Positions 59,019 through 64,000 of a DNA stretch of 64,000 bases are shown here, piece by piece (the first letter of the stretch is position 1; the number at the start of each line of letters is the position of its first letter). Under the pieces are notes generated by a model. The model searched no databases and had not been told where the DNA came from. It saw only the letters and a program-made list of their open reading frames with translations. Where the stretch lies: NCBI GenBank assembly GCA_026645815.1, contig JAPKMR010000011.1:35486-99485 (forward strand), in the 5' to 3' direction. Position numbers and translations under genes: made by a program. Source of the stretch: Anaerolineae bacterium (GTDB taxonomy: Bacteria; Chloroflexota; Anaerolineae; B4-G1; SLSP01).

Positions 59019-60545
59019 ATGCAACGCCAGTTAGAAGGACAAAGGCTAGGCAAATACCAAATCCTCAACCCCTTGGGGCGCGGAGGTATGGCGCGGGTCT
59101 ATCGCGCCTACCACGCCCAACTGGATCGCTACGTTGCTATCAAGGTGTTGCGCTCCGATTTGGTGGATGAGGGCGACTTCCTGGAGCGATTCCAGAGGGA
59201 AGCGCGAGCAGTTGCCAACCTGCGTCATCCGAACATCGTCCAGGTTTACGATTTCGATGTGGAAATCACCGGCGACGATGCCCTCACCTATATGGTGATG
59301 GAATTACTAGAGGGAGATACACTTAAAAGCCGCTTGCAAGCCTATCAAGCACGGAACGAGCGCATGCCCCTGGAGGAAAGCTTACGGGTGTTATTGGACG
59401 TTCTCAGCGGACTGGGTTACGCCCACGCCGAAGGTGTCATCCATCGAGATATCAAACCCGCCAACATCCTGCTCACCCGGCGTGGTCAGGCCGTGCTAGG
59501 AGATTTCGGCATCGCACAGATTGTGGGGGGAACGCGACACACGGCAGTGGATGCCCTGCTCGGCACGGTGGCCTATGTGGCCCCAGAGCAGGCGCTTGAA
59601 GGTCGCAGCGATCCGCGCAGCGATCTCTATTCCATCGGTGTGGTGCTCTACGAGATGCTGAACCAACGCCCCCCCTTCGACGCCGATACCCCGCTGGCAG
59701 TGCTGCTACGTCATGTCAACGACCCGCTGCCACTTCCGGGAGACGCGACCATCCCACAACCGCTGGAACGGGTACTGCTCAAAACGCTCTCCAAGCACCC
59801 CGAAGAACGTTATCAGAGCGCTGCCGAGCTAGCCGAAGCCTTGCGCCATGTCGCACAGGAATTAGAGCTGGTTCTGCCAGAACAGCTGCCGCCACCGCTC
59901 ACCTTCACCACGGCAGAGGCGCCCGCAGAGGATGTGGTCGTCTATTCCGGCGCCGCCCGTGCCCAAGTCACCGACACTGGCTTTGCAGATGATGACACAA
60001 ATGTGACAGTCGTTCCATCAACGGCGCTGGAACTGGCACAGGCAAATGCCCTCACCCCGCGCGGAACTTTCGCGCTGAACGTGCACGGCAAAACAATCTA
60101 TCTGCCGGTGAAAGGTGAAGCGGGGAGCATCATTGCTGCTAGCGTTTTTGCACCGGCATGGAACTTGCTGGGGATCATGGCGGCAGGAATCACGGAAAGG
60201 CCGCTTTTCACCCATGGTTGGCCCGTAGAGCTCTTTCTTGCTGGCATAATTCTCAGTGCCATCACATGGGTGACCCAATCCATCTGGCTTTTGATTCCGA
60301 CGCTGCTCGTGTTGGGAAATGGCGTACTCTTCAGCTATTACACGCTAACCGGAAACTGGGAACAATGGTCCTTCTTGTGGCCTCTGGAACTTTTCATTAC
60401 CGGAGGCGCAATTAGCGCGACCTTCATACTGGCGCGACTGCGCGGGGCAAGCCGCGAAAACACAGGACTGTTAGGATTCAACCTCGGGGCGCTAAGTCTG
60501 GTGGCGGCGCTCGTCATCAGCGCAGCGGCATTAATCAAATGGTGA
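59019..60545 (+). CDS. Membrane-anchored Ser/Thr protein kinase
   Basis: 508 residues. Kinase domain ~11-280 with G-loop LGRGGMARV, Lys42 (VAIKVL), HRDIKPAN with Asp144, DFG Asp162 and APEQ. A cytosolic linker follows (~285-355), then a hydrophobic C-terminus of ~140 residues with about four transmembrane helices (SIWLLIPTLLVLGNGVLF, FLWPLELFITGGAISATFIL, LGALSLVAALVISAAAL). There are no extracytoplasmic PASTA repeats. A likely phosphorylation partner is the FHA regulator encoded upstream. The next gene codes for a membrane protein with a similar helical pattern and may form part of the same sensor. Confidence 0.92.
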   Translation: MQRQLEGQRLGKYQILNPLGRGGMARVYRAYHAQLDRYVAIKVLRSDLVDEGDFLERFQREARAVANLRHPNIVQVYDFDVEITGDDALTYMVMELLEGDTLKSRLQAYQARNERMPLEESLRVLLDVLSGLGYAHAEGVIHRDIKPANILLTRRGQAVLGDFGIAQIVGGTRHTAVDALLGTVAYVAPEQALEGRSDPRSDLYSIGVVLYEMLNQRPPFDADTPLAVLLRHVNDPLPLPGDATIPQPLERVLLKTLSKHPEERYQSAAELAEALRHVAQELELVLPEQLPPPLTFTTAEAPAEDVVVYSGAARAQVTDTGFADDDTNVTVVPSTALELAQANALTPRGTFALNVHGKTIYLPVKGEAGSIIAASVFAPAWNLLGIMAAGITERPLFTHGWPVELFLAGIILSAITWVTQSIWLLIPTLLVLGNGVLFSYYTLTGNWEQWSFLWPLELFITGGAISATFILARLRGASRENTGLLGFNLGALSLVAALVISAAALIKW

Positions 60546-60636
60546 ACCATGCCAATTCGAATCACTCAGGCATGAAATCATCACTAAGTCGAGTCGAAAA
60601 TACCACTAAAACGAAATACATTTCAAGGAGCTGACA

Positions 60637-61377
60637 ATGCGACGGTTATCTTCAACACTTATAGGATTGTTGCTTATTATGCTTGGCATTTTTGGGATAG
60701 CTTGGAGAATGGATGTTCCAGGCGGCGCCCTCACAACCTTGCGTCTGGGAATACTGCGGCTATGGCCCGTGCTAGTATTCATTGTTGGCGCATTCTTTGT
60801 GCTGCCGCCACTATTCATGCGGGATAGGCCCGGCCTGAGCGGACTTTTCATCCCCGGCATTCCGATTCTGGTCACAGGGGGGGTGCTCCTGCTGGCGAGC
60901 CTGACCAATCGTTGGGGCTTTATCTGGGGTCATTTCTGGCCGCTGGAAATTCTCGCCGTGGCGCTGGCGTTCCTGCTGATGGCGCTGTTCTTACGGGAAA
61001 TCGGGCTGACTTTCCCGGCGGTGATTCTAGCCTTCAATGGCCTGGCACTGCAATTCACAGCTCTGACCGGTTGGTGGGAAGCATGGGCAGTGCTGTGGGT
61101 TATTGAACCGCTGGCAGTGGGCGTAGCGCTCCTGGTACTGTATTTCAAACTTCGAAGGCGCGGTTTGCTCATCGCGGGCTTAATTCTATGCGGCATAACC
61201 GTCCTCGGCGTATTGCTAATGAGCCTGATTCTGGCAAATCGCTGGTGGATGCTGGGATTATTCGGTCCGGCACTGTTGGTGCTCCTGGGCGGATTCTTCA
61301 TTATCCGCGCGTTGCAGGCAGGCAAGGAAGCCCCAGTAGCGCCGATTGTCTCAGAAGCGCCGGCAGAAGCCGGGTAG
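60637..61377 (+). CDS. Multi-pass membrane protein, LiaI/DUF5668-like
   Basis: 246 residues with about eight transmembrane segments and no large loops. The first helices (STLIGLLLIMLGIFGIAWRM; WPVLVFIVGAFFVL) follow the pattern of LiaI/LiaF-type and DUF5668 membrane domains: a helix, a short Gly/Trp-rich turn, then LWPVLVF. These are often next to sensors of envelope stress. A Pro/Ala tail ends the protein. AAGGAG precedes the ATG. It follows the Ser/Thr kinase by 91 nt and a strong terminator comes after it, so it closes the signalling group. Confidence 0.7.
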   Translation: MRRLSSTLIGLLLIMLGIFGIAWRMDVPGGALTTLRLGILRLWPVLVFIVGAFFVLPPLFMRDRPGLSGLFIPGIPILVTGGVLLLASLTNRWGFIWGHFWPLEILAVALAFLLMALFLREIGLTFPAVILAFNGLALQFTALTGWWEAWAVLWVIEPLAVGVALLVLYFKLRRRGLLIAGLILCGITVLGVLLMSLILANRWWMLGLFGPALLVLLGGFFIIRALQAGKEAPVAPIVSEAPAEAG

Positions 61378-61420
61378 CCTTCAGGGATTGCTCCTGGCGC
61401 CTGAAGTTCAGGTTAGGATG

Positions 61421-61457
61421 TAGGGAGGGTGCAGCACGCTTTGCTGTACCCTCCCTA
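61421..61457. terminator. Terminator between convergent genes
   Basis: 16-bp stem TAGGGAGGGTGCAGCA (61421-61436) with 61442-61457 (one G-T pair), followed by ACTTTTGG. It can end both the membrane-protein gene and the minus-strand epimerase gene. Confidence 0.75.
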
Positions 61458-61474
61458 ACTTTTGGACACTGCAA

Positions 61475-62458
61475 TCAGGGGTGAATCTGCCCCACAGTCG
61501 CCAGGATACGATCAAAGAGCGCATTCATCGCCGGGTCCACAACCCGTCGTTCGGGAGCAGCATCATGCCAGGCAATAACCTCACGCGCTCCCTGAGCGAA
61601 GGGAATCGTCGCCGCATAATCCGGCACGTAACGCCGTAATTTGCTGTTATCGAAGATGACGCTGTGCGATTTATCCCCCAACAGCGAGGTCCCCCACTCA
61701 GCATCGAAAGCCGCGAGCGTTTCAGAAGCCACATGCACCAATTGTGGTTCCACACCCGCAGCGCGCCCCAACCAGAGGAAAATCTCGTTCCAGGTCAGCA
61801 CCTCATCACTGGTGATGTGAAAAGTTTCACCAAGTGTCCGGTGATTTCCCAGCAAGCCCACAAAGCCGCGGGCGAAATCCTCATGATGTGTCAGCACCCA
61901 TAACGATGTTCCATCCCCATGAACAATGACCGGTTGCCCACGCCGCATCCGGTCAATGACCGTGTAACGGCCATACATCGGCAATTTGGTGGCATCATAG
62001 GTGTGTGAAGGGCGCACAAGCGTCACCGGGAACCCCTCATCGCGAAACGCACGCATCAGCCGCTCCTCACAGGCAATCTTTGCCCTGGAGTAAGCCCAGT
62101 GGGGATTCCCCAACGGCGCAGATTCCAGAATCGGCAGGGCCGCAGGTTTGAGATACGCCGATGCCGTACTGATGAAGATATATTGTCCCACACGTCCGCT
62201 AAAGAGTGATAGGTCAGTTTCCACGTGCTCTGGCGTATAAGCAATCCAGTCAACCACAACATCGAAAGTTGTCGAGCCGAGTGCCTCCACCACCGATCCC
62301 GGGTCACGGATATCCGCATGAATCACCTCCGCGCCCGGCGGGATGGGACGTTGTGACTGCCCGCGATTCAGCAAGGTGAGCTTCATGCCCTGCGCTAATG
62401 CCAACCGCGAACACGCGGAGCTGATAACCCCTGTTCCACCGATAAAGAGTACGCGCAT
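61475..62458 (-). CDS. NAD-dependent epimerase/dehydratase-family (extended SDR) protein
   Basis: 327 residues from ATG 62458, 7 nt after GGAGG; the adjacent ATG at 62461 has a 4-nt gap and the frame back to 62518 enters the leader. The N-terminal Rossmann motif is GGTGVISSACSRLAL. The active-site pair lies in YSRAKIACEERL (Tyr-xxx-Lys), with STASAY supplying the Ser. The middle (VTLVRPSHTYDATKLPM) and DGTSLWVLTHHEDFARGFVGLLGN are as in extended SDRs acting on NDP-sugars or similar; the substrate is unknown, and atypical extended SDRs such as isoflavone reductase-like proteins cannot be excluded. It is cytosolic and monocistronic. Confidence 0.85.
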   Translation of the reverse strand: MRVLFIGGTGVISSACSRLALAQGMKLTLLNRGQSQRPIPPGAEVIHADIRDPGSVVEALGSTTFDVVVDWIAYTPEHVETDLSLFSGRVGQYIFISTASAYLKPAALPILESAPLGNPHWAYSRAKIACEERLMRAFRDEGFPVTLVRPSHTYDATKLPMYGRYTVIDRMRRGQPVIVHGDGTSLWVLTHHEDFARGFVGLLGNHRTLGETFHITSDEVLTWNEIFLWLGRAAGVEPQLVHVASETLAAFDAEWGTSLLGDKSHSVIFDNSKLRRYVPDYAATIPFAQGAREVIAWHDAAPERRVVDPAMNALFDRILATVGQIHP

Positions 62459-62548
62459 CATAGCACCTCCCCAGATATCATTCCCCACACTCTCACAGTC
62501 TGCTCTTTTTACCCTCATACTGGGCGCCTGTCAAATAGAGCTTTCCCG

Positions 62549-62709
62549 GTAACTGTTCAGCGTTACCCCGCTTGCCGCCATAAGAGCGGCTGAAGCCGCG
62601 GTTTTAGGGGTGATTTTCGATGCCGCGCGCAGCGCGGCATCGAAAATCACCCTCTTTAACGGACTTTAGTCCGCAGTGTATGTCGTGCGATGGAAGTCTG
62701 AACAATTAC
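62549..62709. mobile_element. MITE-like element B
   Basis: 161 bp non-coding, terminal inverted repeats GTAACTGTTCAG / CTGAACAATTAC (11 of 12), flanked by CTTTCCCG on both sides (62541-62548 and 62710-62717). It contains a 21-bp perfect hairpin (62608-62628 with 62632-62652) and two flanking hairpins (GCGGC-TGAA-GCCGC; CGGACT-TT-AGTCCG). The large stem begins GGGTGATTTTCG, sharing GTGATTTTCG with the hairpin of element A. Confidence 0.75.
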
Positions 62710-62719
62710 CTTTCCCGGA

Positions 62720-62953
62720 GGGTATAGGACAAATTATTGGAGAGTTCAAAGGTTGGCTTGTTGAGACAATGCGTTTAGATACTTTGGTGCGCCCAAGAGG
62801 CGCAGAGGTAAGTTTTTTGTGATTTTGGTGAACGGGGCGCATCCCCGTTCACCAAAATCACACCTGCAGAAAGAAGATGCAGAGAAATGATCGCTGATGA
62901 AGGCCATTTACAAGATGGCGGTCTTGTTTTCACTAATATTCTGTCGTATACCC
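62720..62953. mobile_element. MITE-like element A, copy 2
   Basis: 234 bp, same terminal repeats and internal order as the copy at 29257-29510 but diverged and slightly shorter. The hairpin stem (62819-62837 with 62843-62861) is again a perfect 19 bp, with a compensatory C-G to G-C pair relative to copy 1. Flanks TTTCCCGGA and TTTCTCGAT agree at six of nine bases, perhaps an eroded target duplication. It lies two bases after element B's right duplication. Confidence 0.8.
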
Positions 62954-63127
62954 TTTCTCGATTCCGACGTATCCTTCCACGCTCATAGGGGTTATAGAGA
63001 GCATGTGCATGATGCGGTTATACCAGGAGGTGTTCCTTCAGCCAATTGATAGGTTCCGGATAGGCTATCCAAAACAAGACCGGGTATGCTAGGAATGATT
63101 TCAGAATCCTGAAAGTTGAGGTAAACG
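62954..63127. other. Gene-less spacer before the acyltransferase gene
   Basis: With the two MITE-like elements, it completes a 665-base stretch without a gene. It contains GAGCATGTGCATGATGC...TATAC near 62998-63030, similar to 29045-29085. No promoter match was convincing. Confidence 0.35.
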
Positions 63128-63829
63128 ATGATGAAGACATTGCTGTATTTGCTCATGTGGCCCTTCTTGCACCTCTACTCCTGGTTACTGCTCAAACTCA
63201 ACATCCGCCACGGGGGACCTCTTCCCCGTAGTCCGCAGATTTTAGTCGCCAATCACCCTACCACCGTTGACCCTTTCTTCGTCGCCTGGTTGGCCAAAGG
63301 CCCTTCGTGCATTCTGATCACTGAACACGCCTTCAAAGTGCCGCTGTTTGGCGCCTACCTCCGGCGCGCGGGACATATCCCTGTAGCGATAGATAATGGC
63401 AGAGCCGCTTTCACCGCAGCCGTCGCGGCTATCAAAGCCGGTCGCAAAGTCATCATTTTCCCCGAAGGCGACCTCAGCCCACGCGAGGGCTTTTGCAAAG
63501 CGCATTCCGGCGCTGCCCGGCTGGCATTGCTCACCGGCGCCCCCGTCATCCCCGTGGGCATCGCCCTACCCTGGGAAGGCATGCGTTTCCGCAAAGAGAC
63601 TTTCGGCACAGAGACAGTCACCAGCCGTTGGCCCGTACGCACCTCCTATGCAATGACGATGGGATGCGCCCTCCACTTCAGTGGCGATGCTGATGATCGC
63701 GCACAAGTCGCCGCCGTGACCGATACCATTATGCAACACATCGCAGCGCTGGTGCAGCAGAGCCGACTACGGTTGCGCCCAGAGCACAGGCACGGATTTG
63801 CGCCCATCGCAGCAGATTTGGCGGGATAG
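63128..63829 (+). CDS. PlsC-type 1-acylglycerol-3-phosphate acyltransferase
   Basis: 233 residues. An N-terminal hydrophobic segment (LLYLLMWPFLHLYSWLLLKL) anchors it in the membrane. The acyltransferase motifs are NHPTTVD (NHx4D, His43 and Asp48) and FPEGDLS (acceptor-binding), with VPVAIDN-like IPVAIDN in between and APVIPVGIAL after. It transfers an acyl group to lysophosphatidate or a related lysolipid. TGAGG and AGG sequences precede the start at 63128; the second Met (63131) is equally possible. It stands alone, 671 nt from the upstream gene. Confidence 0.88.
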   Translation: MMKTLLYLLMWPFLHLYSWLLLKLNIRHGGPLPRSPQILVANHPTTVDPFFVAWLAKGPSCILITEHAFKVPLFGAYLRRAGHIPVAIDNGRAAFTAAVAAIKAGRKVIIFPEGDLSPREGFCKAHSGAARLALLTGAPVIPVGIALPWEGMRFRKETFGTETVTSRWPVRTSYAMTMGCALHFSGDADDRAQVAAVTDTIMQHIAALVQQSRLRLRPEHRHGFAPIAADLAG

Positions 63830-63908
63830 AGTATCCCTCTAAAGCGCGCCCCGGTGCCAACAAGATTCTCAATTTTCCGCGAGGTCGTTATAACGGATAG
63901 TCTCCCTG

Positions 63909-64000
63909 TTAAGCGTTGTTGACGTTTGGTACAGGTAGCATTGTCAATAGTTCTTTAACAGTCCAAATACGATCGGTCAGCTTGGCCACCATGGCTGGCG
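63909..64000 (-). CDS. 3' end of a probable transposase gene (continues beyond window)
   Basis: Minus-strand frame open from the window edge to TAA at 63909-63911, 30 codons, ending LTDRIWTVKELLTMLPVPNV plus four residues. I recall C-termini of DDE transposases of bacterial IS elements reading PAMAAGLTDHxWTLEELL, which this resembles. Only this fragment is visible, so the family is not certain. Confidence 0.4.
   Translation of the reverse strand, partial: PAMVAKLTDRIWTVKELLTMLPVPNVNNA

Noticed and set aside
1-64000. tRNA, rRNA and CRISPR arrays
   Set aside because: I looked for cloverleaf-like segments and regularly spaced direct repeats and found none; the only regular repeats are at 32880-33175.

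Overview
The window looks like chromosomal DNA of a Chloroflexota bacterium, probably from the Anaerolineae or a neighbouring class. This is inferred from gene content only: class III cyclase domains fused to STAND ATPases and TPRs, a SARP-kinase-STAND-WD40 giant, gingipain-like and DUF11 secreted proteins ending in YLPLVM(K/R), two dipeptide-type ABC operons with large lipoproteins, and a moderately high GC content. No rRNA, tRNA or CRISPR array was seen.

Layout. 1-3268: the end of a GVYG-repeat surface protein and small secreted or cytoplasmic proteins. 3430-9322: one very large regulator (SARP DNA-binding, Ser/Thr kinase, STAND NTPase, transmembrane segment, 14 WD40 repeats) cut by an in-frame TAG at 6614. 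9509-12220: an OmpR/histidine-kinase pair and a Nudix hydrolase with an IS3-family element (12225-13484) placed 4 nt before its start codon. 13636-20965: a gingipain-like protease with six DUF11 repeats, and a CnaB-like/LysM protein. 21129-22328: an unknown membrane protein. 22463-28817 (minus): a complete oligopeptide/oligosaccharide ABC operon behind a good sigma70-like promoter, with a MITE-like element inserted just upstream of it.

29705-42081 reads as a carbohydrate-use locus: a CE7 acetyl esterase, a GH65 phosphorylase, a GntR regulator fused to a solute-binding-protein domain, a second complete ABC operon, and a cyclic-nucleotide-binding protein as its last gene. Directly after it come three class III cyclase-STAND-TPR paralogues (42330-54716) with glutamate dehydrogenase between the second and third. 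The likely logic, which is inference, is uptake and cytosolic breakdown of acetylated oligosaccharides, sensed by the GntR-SBP fusion and tied to cyclic nucleotide signalling.

55153-63829: a deaminase, a cytoplasmic S10 peptidase, an FHA-winged-helix regulator, a DUF2807 lipoprotein, a Ser/Thr kinase, a membrane protein, an SDR-type epimerase, two adjacent MITE-like elements and a PlsC-type acyltransferase. The window ends in the 3' end of a probable transposase gene on the minus strand.

The strongest observations are the amber-split giant regulator, a MITE family with a covarying hairpin stem, the cyclase cluster with unusual active-site residues beside a cNMP-binding ABC-operon gene, the GntR-SBP fusion with its promoter and operator, and the IS3 frame arrangement that rules out an ordinary -1 frameshift.
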